Origin: Frigoribacterium sp. SL97
GTDB taxonomy: Bacteria > Actinomycetota > Actinomycetes > Actinomycetales > Microbacteriaceae
DNA: 64,000 nucleotides
Assembly (NCBI RefSeq): GCF_026625765.1
Contig: NZ_CP113062.1
Location: 1,612,001-1,676,000, forward strand
Direction: 5' to 3'
Under the pieces are notes generated by a model. That model was not told the DNA's origin and did not search any database. It was given only the letters and a program-made list of their open reading frames with translations. The position numbers and the translations under genes were made by a program. Positions within the stretch are counted from its first letter, which is position 1. Each line of letters opens with the position of its first letter. This document shows positions 41,943 to 50,132 of the stretch, in pieces.

Positions 41943-42970
41943 GCCCCGCACACGACCGGACCCCGCCCGCCGACAGCGGCCAGGGCATCACCGGACACCG
42001 CACCGCCGAGGAGGCGCGGGTCGCCACGACCGCGGACCCCGCCACCCCGGGCGCGCAGGTCGGCGGCCCGGCATCGGCCGGCCCCGAGGCCGCGGGCGGC
42101 TGGCCGAGGCGACTGCGCGCGAGCGCGACGTCCCTGACCAGCAGCCTCAGCGCCTCCTCGGCCTTGAGCATCGGGCTCGGCCTGATCGCGCTGCACGTCC
42201 TGCTGGCGCTGCTCGCCCCGGTGCTGACCGGCCACGACCCGGTCGCCACCGACTCGGGAGCCGCCCTGACCGGCACCAGCTGGGCCCACTGGCTCGGCAC
42301 CGACCAGTACGGTCGCGACATCCTGTCGCGCACGCTGAACGGCGGCCGGTACGCACTCGTCGTCACCTTCCTCGCCACGACGATCGCGGTCGGCATCGGC
42401 ACCGTGCTCGGTTGCGTCACCGCCTACGCCGACAACTGGTTCGACGAGGTCGTCATGCGCATCGTCGACGCCCTGCTCAGCGTGCCGTCGATCCTGGCGC
42501 TGCTCGTCGTCGTGACCGTGTTCGACTCGGGCCTCTGGGTGATCGTGCTCGCCGTCACCGTGATCTACGCGCCGGCCGTGACCCGCGTCGTCCGCGGTGC
42601 CGCCCGCACCGTGATCACGCAGGACTACGTGACCGCCGCCCGCGCCCGCGGCGAGAAGCCGCTGAGCATCGTGTTCCGCGAGATCGTGCCCAACGTCACC
42701 GACGTGGTGCTCGTCGAGTACGCGATGCGCGCCTCCTGGATCGTGCTGCTCATCTCGACCCTGTCGTTCCTCGGGTTCGGCGCCAACCCGCCGACGCCCG
42801 ACTGGGGCCTCATGGTGCAGGAGAACCGCACCGCCCTCACCGTCGTCCCGTGGGGCACGCTCGCCCCCGTCGTCGCCCTCGCCACGCTCGTCATCGGGCT
42901 CAACCTCAGCGCGGACGGGCTCAGCAAGTCGCTGGGCGTCGACCGCGCACAGAAGGGGGCGGTCTCGTGA
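41939..42970 (+). CDS. Peptide ABC transporter permease (DppC type)
   Basis: A 343-residue protein. A disordered 60-residue N terminus contains EEARVA, encoded by a perfect dispersed repeat (42006-42023). Then come the OppC N-terminal segment HWLGTDQYGRDILSR, membrane segments and loop ARARGEKPLSIVFREIVPN. ATG 41939 overlaps the previous gene (ATGA). Confidence 0.92.
   Translation: MSPAHDRTPPADSGQGITGHRTAEEARVATTADPATPGAQVGGPASAGPEAAGGWPRRLRASATSLTSSLSASSALSIGLGLIALHVLLALLAPVLTGHDPVATDSGAALTGTSWAHWLGTDQYGRDILSRTLNGGRYALVVTFLATTIAVGIGTVLGCVTAYADNWFDEVVMRIVDALLSVPSILALLVVVTVFDSGLWVIVLAVTVIYAPAVTRVVRGAARTVITQDYVTAARARGEKPLSIVFREIVPNVTDVVLVEYAMRASWIVLLISTLSFLGFGANPPTPDWGLMVQENRTALTVVPWGTLAPVVALATLVIGLNLSADGLSKSLGVDRAQKGAVS
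42006..42023 (+). repeat. 18-bp dispersed motif, perfect copy in the DppC-type gene
   Basis: CCGAGGAGGCGCGGGTCG, read in frame as AEEARV. Confidence 0.8.
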
Positions 42971-45033
42971 ACGAGCCCCTCACCACCGCCGGTACGACCG
43001 CAGGAGGCGCGGGTCGCCTCGTCGACGTCGCCCCCGATCCCGTCGTCCGCGTCGACGACCTCTCCATCTCGTACGCCGCCGGTCGCCGCGAGGTGCCGGT
43101 CGTGCGGGGCGTGAGCTTCGACGTCGCCGCCGGACGCGCGCTCGGCCTGGTCGGCGAGAGCGGCAGCGGCAAGTCCACCGTCGCCCGCACCCTGCTCGCG
43201 CACCTGCGGCGTGGGTCGCGGGTCGTGTCGGGCAGCGTCCGCGTCGCCGGGGACGACGTCTTCGCCCTCGACGAGCGGGCGCGCCGGGCCCTGCGCGGTG
43301 GCACGGCGGCCCTGGTCGCCCAGAACGCCGGTCAGGCGCTCACCCCGTCGATGCGCGTCGGACGCCAGCTGCGCGAGGCGCTCGAGAGCCACGGCCTGCC
43401 CGGAGGCGACGACCGCGTGCTCGAACTCGTGCGCCACGTCCGCCTGCCCGACCCCGAGACGATCGTGCGGCGCTACCCGCACCAGCTGTCGGGTGGGCAG
43501 CAGCAGCGCGTCGCGATCGCGATGGCCATCGCCGCGCGGCCGAAGCTGTTGGTGCTCGACGAGCCGACCACCGCACTGGACGTCGTGACGCAGTCGGCCG
43601 TCCTCGAGCTGATCCGCGACCTGGCCGTCGAACTCGGCATGGCGATCGTGCTGGTCAGCCACGACCTCGGCGTCGTGTCGACCATGGCCGACGAGATCGC
43701 CGTCATGCACGAGGGCCGGATCGTCGAGCACGCGCCGACCGCGTCGCTCTTCGCGGACCCGCAGCACGAGTACACCCGCGAGCTGCTCGCGAGCATCCCG
43801 CGCGTGCACGCCGACGCCAGCGCACCGCGTTCCGTGCACGGCACCGCGACCAGTCGGGGTGTGCAGCACGAAACGCGGCGCGACGGGCGTGCGGCACCGG
43901 CGGCACCCGACGCACCCGCCGCACCGCGTTCCGTGCACGACACCGCGACTAGTCACGGTGTGCAGCACGAAACGCGGCGCGACGCGGAGGACGCAGCAGC
44001 AGGAGGCGCGGCGCAGGAACCGGGGACAGCACCCGGCACCGCGCTCGGCGAGGTGGTGACCGACGTCACCGCACCGCGTTCCGTGCACGGCACCGCGACC
44101 AGTCGAGGTGTGCAGCACGAAACGCGGCGCGACGATCCCGCGGCACCCGCGGCATCCGCCACGGGGCCGGTCGTCACGGCGAGCGACCTCGTCGTCCGGT
44201 ACGGGCGCGGCCTGCCCGCCGCGGTCGACGGCGTCTCGTTCACCATCGGCCGCCGCGAGACCCTCGCCGTCGTGGGGGAGTCCGGCAGCGGCAAGTCCAC
44301 GCTCGCCACGGCCCTCGCCGGGCTGATCCCCGCCGAGTCGGGTCGGTTCGCCTTCCACGGAGCCGACGGGGTCGAGAGCGACCTGACGCGGCCCGTCGCC
44401 GGGCGCACGGCGACGCTGCGCCGATCGATCCAGCTGATCTTCCAGAACGCCGACACCTCGCTCAACCCCCGCCGCACCGTCGGCGCCGCGATCGCCCGAC
44501 CGCTGAAGCTATTCACAGGCGAGTCCAGCCCTGAACGCGTCGGCGAACTGCTCGTCGAGGTCGGCCTGCCGCCCGAGTTCGCCTCACGCCTGCCCGCCCA
44601 GCTCTCGGGCGGCCAGCGCCAGCGCGTCGGCATCGCCCGGGCGCTCGCCGCCGGACCCGAGCTGATCATCGCCGACGAGATCACGACGGCGCTCGACGTC
44701 CGCGTGCAGGCCGGGGTGCTCGACCTGCTCGCGGGGCTCCGCGACGAGAAGGGGCTCAGCTGCCTCTTCATCAGCCACGACCTCGCGGTCGTCCGCGGCG
44801 TCGCCGACCGGGTCGCCGTCATGACCGGTGGCCGCATCGTCGAGGTGGGCCCGACCGAACGTGTCTTCCAGGGGCCGAACCACCCGTACACGCGCACCCT
44901 GCTCGACGCGACGCTCGACCCGGGCACGACCGAGCTCCCCGACGTCGGCGACGCGCGGCCCCGCTGGCGGGACGCCACCGGCTGGGACGACCACGGCGGC
45001 GGACACCACGTGAAGCGCTGGGAGGCGATGTGA
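42967..45033 (+). CDS. Fused double ABC ATPase for peptide transport (DppD-DppF type)
   Basis: 688 residues with two nucleotide-binding domains. Each has Walker A GESGSGKST; the signatures are LSGGQQQRVAIA (first) and LSGGQRQRVGIA (second); Walker B motifs are VLDEPTTALD and IADEITTALD. The linker (residues about 285-400) holds three in-frame copies of a palindromic 63-bp element encoding APRSVHGTATSRGVQHETRR-type peptides. GTG 42967 overlaps the permease stop. Codons 12-17 carry a repeat copy (43001-43016). Confidence 0.92.
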   Translation: MNEPLTTAGTTAGGAGRLVDVAPDPVVRVDDLSISYAAGRREVPVVRGVSFDVAAGRALGLVGESGSGKSTVARTLLAHLRRGSRVVSGSVRVAGDDVFALDERARRALRGGTAALVAQNAGQALTPSMRVGRQLREALESHGLPGGDDRVLELVRHVRLPDPETIVRRYPHQLSGGQQQRVAIAMAIAARPKLLVLDEPTTALDVVTQSAVLELIRDLAVELGMAIVLVSHDLGVVSTMADEIAVMHEGRIVEHAPTASLFADPQHEYTRELLASIPRVHADASAPRSVHGTATSRGVQHETRRDGRAAPAAPDAPAAPRSVHDTATSHGVQHETRRDAEDAAAGGAAQEPGTAPGTALGEVVTDVTAPRSVHGTATSRGVQHETRRDDPAAPAASATGPVVTASDLVVRYGRGLPAAVDGVSFTIGRRETLAVVGESGSGKSTLATALAGLIPAESGRFAFHGADGVESDLTRPVAGRTATLRRSIQLIFQNADTSLNPRRTVGAAIARPLKLFTGESSPERVGELLVEVGLPPEFASRLPAQLSGGQRQRVGIARALAAGPELIIADEITTALDVRVQAGVLDLLAGLRDEKGLSCLFISHDLAVVRGVADRVAVMTGGRIVEVGPTERVFQGPNHPYTRTLLDATLDPGTTELPDVGDARPRWRDATGWDDHGGGHHVKRWEAM
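43001..43016 (+). repeat. Dispersed motif copy near the ABC ATPase start
   Basis: CAGGAGGCGCGGGTCG, 34 bp inside the gene, encoding AGGAGR. Confidence 0.7.
43822..43884 (+). repeat. 63-bp palindromic element, copy 1, inside the ABC ATPase
   Basis: The left arm starts GCACCGCGTTCCGTGCAC and the right arm is GTGCAGCACGAAACGCGGCG, an imperfect inverted repeat. It is read in frame as 21 codons. Confidence 0.88.
43921..43983 (+). repeat. 63-bp palindromic element, copy 2
   Basis: The same 63 bp with a few changes (GACACC, ACTAGTCACGG) and the same frame as copy 1; 36 bp separate it from copy 1. Confidence 0.88.
44071..44133 (+). repeat. 63-bp palindromic element, copy 3
   Basis: Nearly identical to copy 1 (one visible change, GTCGAGG for GTCGGGG), same frame. 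The segment between copies 2 and 3 contains an AGGAGGCGCGGC motif. Confidence 0.88.
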
Positions 45034-47258
45034 GCACGAGCGGCCGACCCGACCCGGGCCCCCGAGGCGACGAGCGGGGGGACGGCGCACGCGACCCGCG
45101 CCTCCTCGGCGACCCGCGCCTCCTGCAGGAGCCCGCGTGGGCCGGGGGAGTCCGCACCCTCGGAGCCCCGCGCGCCGACCTCGCCGACGCCCCCGGGCGG
45201 CAGGATTCCGACCGCCCGCACGGCAGCGGCCCACTCGAGGTCGAGGTGCGCGACGAATGGGTGCCGATGCCCGACGGGACGCGACTGCACGCCCGCATCT
45301 GGGCCCCCGTGGTCGACGAGCCCGTGCCGGTGCTGCTCGAGTACCTGCCCTACCGGCTCGACGACTGGACGGCTCCGCGCGACAGCGAGCGGCACCCCTG
45401 GTACGCCGCGCACGGCTACGCGTCGGTGCGGGTCGACATCCGCGGCACGGGGTCGAGCGACGGCCTCTTCGACGACGAGTACTCGGTGCAGGAGCTCGAC
45501 GACGGCATCGCCCTGATCGAGTGGCTCGCCGCCCGGCCCTGGTCGACCGGCGCGGTCGGCGCGTTCGGCATCTCGTGGGGCGGGTTCAACGCGCTGCAGC
45601 TCGCCGGGCGGGCTCCGGCGGCCCTCAAGGCGATCGTCACCGTCTGCTCGACCGACGACCGCTACGACAACGACGTGCACTACATGGGCGGCGCCGTGCT
45701 CGGCATCGACATGGCGTCGTGGGGCGGCACGATGTTCGCATTCAACTCGCGCCCGCCGCGACCTGAGGTCGTCGGCGCCGACTGGGTAGCCCGCTGGCGC
45801 GAACGCCTCGAACACAACCGACCGATGACGACGACGTGGCTCTCGCACCAGGAACGCGACGACTACTGGCGGCACGGCAGCGTCTGCGAGGACTACTCGT
45901 CGATCACGGCCGCCGTCCTCGCCGTGGGCGGCTGGGCCGACCCGTACCGCGACGCCGTGCTGCGCCTGGTCGAGAACGTCGACGCACCGGTCAAGGGCAT
46001 CATCGGGCCGTGGTCGCACCAGTACCCGGACCGCGGGCTGGCGCCCGGCCCGGGCATCGGGTTCCTGCAGGAGACCCTGCGCTGGTGGGACCGCTGGCTG
46101 CTCGACTGCCCCAACGGCGTCGACGCGGAGCCCGCGCTGCGCGCCTGGATCAACGACTCCGAGCCGCCGGCGACGTACTACGCCGAGCGGACCGGGCGCT
46201 GGGTCGCGGCCTCGACCTGGCCCGCTCGCGAGACCGAGGACCGGGTCGTGCCGCTGGACTCGCTGCGTGGCGGGGCGGACGGCCCCGTCGTCGTGCGCTC
46301 GCCGCAGAGCACCGGCCTCGACGCGGGGCGGTTCTTCCCGTTCGGCAACGCGACCGACCTGCCGCCCGACCAGCGCGCCGAGGACGGCCGCTCGGTCTGC
46401 TTCGACCTGCCGGTCGACTCGCCGCTGGACGTCCTGGGCAGCGTCGTCGCCGACCTCGCCGTGGCGAGCGACGTGCCCGACGGCACGGTCGTCGTGCGCC
46501 TCTGCGACGTCGCCCCCGACGGTTCGTCGACGCTCGTCACCCGCGGCGTGCTCAACCTCAACAAGCGGAACGGACGCGACCGCGCCGACGACCCGATGGA
46601 GGCGCGGGTCGAGCAGGTCGTGCGCGTCGCCCTGGTCTCGACCGGGCACTCCTTCCCGGCCGGCCACCGCCTCCGGATCGCCGTGTCGAGCGCCTACTGG
46701 CCGTGGGTCTGGCCGCACCCGGTCGAGGCGACCCTCACGCTCGACCCGACGCGCAGCAGCGTGACGCTGCCCGTGTGGACGCGCGGGCCCGGCGACGGGT
46801 CGGCGGAGCACCCGGTCGACGACGGCGTCGCGTTCGAGGCGCCCGAGCGGGCCGAGCCCCTCGCGATCCGCGCCCTGCCGCCGGCCACGGACCTGCCGCA
46901 GCGCAGCGTCTCGCACGACGTCGGCACGGGCGAGTGGCTGCTCGACGTCGACCCCGGCTACGGCGGCGGACGCGAGTACCCCGACGGCCTGGTCTTCACC
47001 GAGGACAGCCGCGAGACCTACCGCATCGTCGACGGCGACCCGCTGTCGGCGTCGGCCGAGTCGCGCTGGGCGATCGGGCTCGAGAAGCCGACCTGGAAGG
47101 CGTGGCTCGAGACCACGTCCCGCGTCACGGCCTCGGCGGAGGCCTTTCGCGTCGAGAACACCGTGCGCGCCTGGGCCCGGGACGGCGGTCCCGAGGCCGA
47201 GACGGTGCTCGTCGCCGACCGGACCTTCGACGAGCTCGTGCCCCGGACGTCGGCGTGA
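45030..47258 (+). CDS. CocE/NonD family hydrolase (X-Pro dipeptidyl-peptidase/esterase fold)
   Basis: A 742-residue serine hydrolase. The catalytic Ser is in GAFGISWGGFNALQL, the Asp probably in GGWADPY and the His in GPWSHQYPD. The C-terminal jelly-roll domain (residues about 470-650) is typical of S15/CocE. Its place in a peptide-uptake operon suggests it cleaves imported acyl or Xaa-Pro substrates in the cytosol. The N terminus contains DPRLLGDPRLLQ, encoded by two tandem dispersed motifs (45092-45124). GTG 45030 overlaps the ATPase stop. Confidence 0.88.
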   Translation: MSTSGRPDPGPRGDERGDGARDPRLLGDPRLLQEPAWAGGVRTLGAPRADLADAPGRQDSDRPHGSGPLEVEVRDEWVPMPDGTRLHARIWAPVVDEPVPVLLEYLPYRLDDWTAPRDSERHPWYAAHGYASVRVDIRGTGSSDGLFDDEYSVQELDDGIALIEWLAARPWSTGAVGAFGISWGGFNALQLAGRAPAALKAIVTVCSTDDRYDNDVHYMGGAVLGIDMASWGGTMFAFNSRPPRPEVVGADWVARWRERLEHNRPMTTTWLSHQERDDYWRHGSVCEDYSSITAAVLAVGGWADPYRDAVLRLVENVDAPVKGIIGPWSHQYPDRGLAPGPGIGFLQETLRWWDRWLLDCPNGVDAEPALRAWINDSEPPATYYAERTGRWVAASTWPARETEDRVVPLDSLRGGADGPVVVRSPQSTGLDAGRFFPFGNATDLPPDQRAEDGRSVCFDLPVDSPLDVLGSVVADLAVASDVPDGTVVVRLCDVAPDGSSTLVTRGVLNLNKRNGRDRADDPMEARVEQVVRVALVSTGHSFPAGHRLRIAVSSAYWPWVWPHPVEATLTLDPTRSSVTLPVWTRGPGDGSAEHPVDDGVAFEAPERAEPLAIRALPPATDLPQRSVSHDVGTGEWLLDVDPGYGGGREYPDGLVFTEDSRETYRIVDGDPLSASAESRWAIGLEKPTWKAWLETTSRVTASAEAFRVENTVRAWARDGGPEAETVLVADRTFDELVPRTSA
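45092..45124 (-). repeat. Two tandem dispersed motifs
   Basis: CGACCCGCGCCTCCTCGG directly followed by CGACCCGCGCCTCCT. They encode the repeated peptide DPRLLGDPRLL near the start of the hydrolase. Confidence 0.8.
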
Positions 47259-47932
47259 GCGGCGCGGGCGGCGCGGGCACCGGCCGCCCGGGCACCGGCG
47301 GCGCGGGCGGCGGGGGCACCGGCGGCGCGGGCGTGCGGCAGAAGCCGGTCGTCCGGCGGGCGTCGATCGTCGAGGCCGCCCGCGAGGTGATCGTCCGCGA
47401 GGGCATGGGGGCGACCCGGCTGCGCGACATCGCCGCGGCGGCCGGGGTCTCGGTCGGCACCGTGACCTACCACTTCGACGGCGTCGCCGAGATCCTCAAC
47501 GAGGTCGTCGTGCTCGAGACCGCCCGGTTCTACTCGTCGATCATCGAGGCGGTCGACGTCGAGCCCGACCCGGTCGTCGGGGTGCGGATGCTCGTCGAGC
47601 CCCTGTTCGCCGACACCGACGCGACCGACGAGCACTGGCGGCTCTGGTCCGACTACTGGACGGCCGTGGCGCGCAAGCCCGCGGTCGCCGCCGAGTACGT
47701 CGAGCGCATCCGCGTGTGGGAGGCCTGCCTGACCCGCACCCTGCGCCGCGGGGTCGAGCAGGGCCGGTTCGCGACGGCCGACCCGTCGGCGCTCGCCCTC
47801 AAGCTCGCCGCCTACAGCGACGGCCTCGCGACCCAGCTCGCCCAGAAGGCGCCCGGCCTCACCCCCGGCCTCGCGCTCGACTGGATGTGGACGCTGCTGG
47901 AGCACGAGACCGGGGCGTCCTTCCGGGGCTGA
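47255..47932 (+). CDS. TetR family transcriptional regulator
   Basis: A 225-residue protein. A Gly-rich N-terminal leader of about 30 residues (GAGGAGTGRPGTGGAGGGG) precedes the TetR helix-turn-helix (IVEAAREVIVREG ... LRDIAAAAGVSVGTVTYHF). The C-terminal ligand domain starts near residue 85. It is the last gene of the operon, overlapping the hydrolase by GTGA, and probably binds the palindrome at 39168 to repress the operon until a peptide-like ligand appears. Confidence 0.88.
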   Translation: MSGAGGAGTGRPGTGGAGGGGTGGAGVRQKPVVRRASIVEAAREVIVREGMGATRLRDIAAAAGVSVGTVTYHFDGVAEILNEVVVLETARFYSSIIEAVDVEPDPVVGVRMLVEPLFADTDATDEHWRLWSDYWTAVARKPAVAAEYVERIRVWEACLTRTLRRGVEQGRFATADPSALALKLAAYSDGLATQLAQKAPGLTPGLALDWMWTLLEHETGASFRG

Positions 47933-47947
47933 CCCGCGCCTCCTCGG
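47931..47947 (-). repeat. Dispersed motif copy on the TetR stop codon
   Basis: GACCCGCGCCTCCTCGG begins on the second base of the TetR TGA and fills the 17-bp gap to the convergent permease. Confidence 0.75.
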
Positions 47948-47949
47948 CC

Positions 47950-49260
47950 TCACTCGTAGCGCAGCGACTCCACCGGGTCGGCCTTCGCGGCGCGCGCGGC
48001 GGGCAGCGTGCCGGCCAGGAACGCGATCACCATCACCACGACGATGATCAGCGCGATCGACACGGGGTCGAACGCGATCAGCGTCAGCCCGGGCAGGTTC
48101 GACAGCAGCGACCCGGCCAGGGTGGCGCTGACGACGCTGCCTGCGATCATCGCGACGCCCACGCCGATCGCGCTGCCGAGGAACCCGATGAACGCGGCCT
48201 CGAGGCTGAACAGGCCGAACACCTTGCCGCTGCCCATGCCCATGGCCTTCATCAGGCCGATCTCGCGGGTGCGCTCCTGCACGCTCATCAGCAGCGTGTT
48301 GACGATGCCGAAGCTCGCCGCGAGCAGGGCGATGATCGCGAAGGCGTTGAGCACGAGCACGATGCCGTCGATCACCGTGGTGAACGTGCCCAGCTGGTCG
48401 GCGACGGTGGTGCCGGTGTAGCCGGCGGAGGCGAGACGGTCCTTGATGTCGCTCACCTGCCGGTCGGACGCGTCCGCGGCGAACCGCACCGTGGCCTGCG
48501 CGTAGCGGTCGACCTGGTCGGCGGGCAGCCCGACGTTCTGCGCGTCGAACAGGGCCGTGCCGAGGGCCGCGTTCGGGGTGACCGCCGCTCCGGCGGGCGA
48601 GGCGATGCTCTCCTCCGCGACGCCGACGACGGTCGCGGTGACCGTGTGCTGCGTGCGCGTGGCGTCGGTCACGGCCAGCGTGACGGACCGACCGACGGCC
48701 GCCTCGTCGTCGCGGTACCCCAGGGGACCGACGTACTACGTCGGGACGACCACCTGCAGGTCGGTCGCGTCGTCGTCGGGCTGGGCGCCCGCCGTCAGGG
48801 TGAGCTGCTGCCCGGGCACGAGGGCGCTCGCCGAGACGACGTATTTCGTCCCGCTCTCGCCCTCGACGTAGTCGGTCGCGAGCGCCTCGGTCGGCTGCAC
48901 GGCCAGCACGCCGTCGACGCCCTCGAGGGTCGTCACGTCGTCCGGGGTCAGGGCGACGACGGTCGCCCCGGGGGCACCGAACCCGCCCGCGGCGACGGTG
49001 TCGGGGTCGTACTCGGCCGGGCCCGGGTTCGCCCCGCCGAGACCCTGCGCGTCGTCGGAGGCCTTCGTGACCGTCATCGTGTCGGACGAGCCCACGGCCG
49101 AGACCGTGTCGTCGATGTAGGCGTTGATGCCGGTGCCCAGCCCGCTCGTCAGCGTCAGCGTGAAGGCGCCGACGAAGATCGCCAGGACGGTCAGGATCGT
49201 CCGCGTCTTCGACCGGAACGTGTTCGAGACGGCGGTCAGCAGCAGGTCGAGGGTCGTCAT
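47950..49260 (-). pseudogene. MacB/FtsX-type ABC permease interrupted by one in-frame TAG
   Basis: The frame encodes 436 codons before the final stop, the right size for a MacB-like permease. It has an N-terminal TM (TRTILTVLAIFVGAFTLTL), a large extracytoplasmic domain, then three TMs with FGIVNTLLMSVQERTREIG and the C-terminal ARAAKADPVESLRYE. A single TAG at 48736-48738 (codon 175, after DLQVVVPT and before YVGPLGYRDD) breaks it without any frameshift. The N-terminal 174 residues and the C-terminal half would be separate products unless the stop is read through or is a sequence error. Confidence 0.8.
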
Positions 49261-49952
49261 GCCGCCACCTCGGTCTCGTCGTCGACGATCAACCCATCGC
49301 GGATCACGATGCGCCGGTCACAGCGCGCCGCGAGCTCCTCGTCGTGGGTCACCACGATCAGCGTGATGCCGCTCTCGCGGTTCAGCGAGAACAGGATGTC
49401 CTCGACGACCGCCCCGGTCGCCGTGTCGAGGTTGCCGGTGGGCTCGTCGGCGAAGATGATGCGCGGGTCGTTGACCAGCGCGCGCGCGATCACCGTGCGC
49501 TGCTTCTGACCACCCGACAGGTTCAGGGCCTTGTTCTTCGCCTTGTCGGCGAGCTCGAGCTGCTCGAGGGCCGCCAGGCCGCGGCGACGGCGTTCGCCGC
49601 GGGGCACGCCCGCGATCTTCATGGGCAGCACGACGTTCTCGAGCACCGACGAGCTCGACGTGAGGAAGAACTGCTGGAACACGAAGCCGAACGTCTTGTT
49701 GCGCGTCCGGTTGAGGCGCCCTCCCTTGAGCGTGCTCGTGTCGATGCCCTCGAGCTCGACGGTGCCGGTCGTCGGGGCGTCGAGCAGGGCGAGCACGTGC
49801 ATCAGGGTCGACTTGCCCGAGCCGCTCTTGCCGACGATCGCGACGCTCTCGCCCTCGGCGATGTCGAAGCTCACCCCCTTCAGGGCCTCGAACCGGTTCG
49901 GGCCGCGCCCGTACGAACGGTGGACGTCTCGGACCGAGATGATCGGCGCCAT
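49257..49952 (-). CDS. MacB/LolD-type ABC transporter ATPase
   Basis: A 231-residue ATPase. Walker A is GKSGSGKSTLMHVLALLD, the Q-loop is FVFQQFFLTSSSS, the signature is NLSGGQKQR and Walker B is IIFADEPTGNLD, followed by VVTHDEELAARC. It partners with the (interrupted) FtsX-type permease, overlapping it by 4 bp. It is divergent from a two-component system, which often senses the antibiotic or envelope stress such exporters handle. Confidence 0.92.
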   Translation of the reverse strand: MAPIISVRDVHRSYGRGPNRFEALKGVSFDIAEGESVAIVGKSGSGKSTLMHVLALLDAPTTGTVELEGIDTSTLKGGRLNRTRNKTFGFVFQQFFLTSSSSVLENVVLPMKIAGVPRGERRRRGLAALEQLELADKAKNKALNLSGGQKQRTVIARALVNDPRIIFADEPTGNLDTATGAVVEDILFSLNRESGITLIVVTHDEELAARCDRRIVIRDGLIVDDETEVAA

Positions 49953-50052
49953 GGTGCTCCTGTCGCTGACGGCCCCGGTGTCTCCGGGGCCGAGACCCAC
50001 CCTCGCGGGCCGCGCCGACCGGGTCGTCCCCCCACCGCGGACACCTGCCGGC

Positions 50053-50082
50053 CGTCGAGTACCGCACCTGCGGTACGCGACG
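50053..50082. promoter_or_regulatory. 30-bp inverted repeat between the exporter and the two-component genes
   Basis: CGTCGAGTACCGCA - CC - TGCGGTACGCGACG, one mismatch, with a perfect 8-bp core GTACCGCA/TGCGGTAC. Placed mid-way in the 180-bp divergent gap, it is a good candidate site for the NarL-type regulator. Confidence 0.6.
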
Positions 50083-50132
50083 TCGGGCCAGAGGGGGACT
50101 CGGCCACCGCCGTTCCAGGGCACGATGGGGTC

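Noticed and set aside
43822..44133. 63-bp palindromes as a CRISPR or an IS remnant
   Set aside because: Spacing is irregular (36 and 87 bp), no cas genes or transposase, and all copies are coding in frame.
43953..46916. 987-codon open frame on the minus strand opposite the ABC ATPase and hydrolase
   Set aside because: GC-rich antisense shadow with Arg/Gly/Val-biased composition and no domain; the plus-strand genes have clear motifs.
47950..48672. C-terminal half of the MacB-type permease as an independent 240-codon gene
   Set aside because: It is in the same frame as the N-terminal half and starts inside the extracytoplasmic domain; a single TAG explains both pieces.
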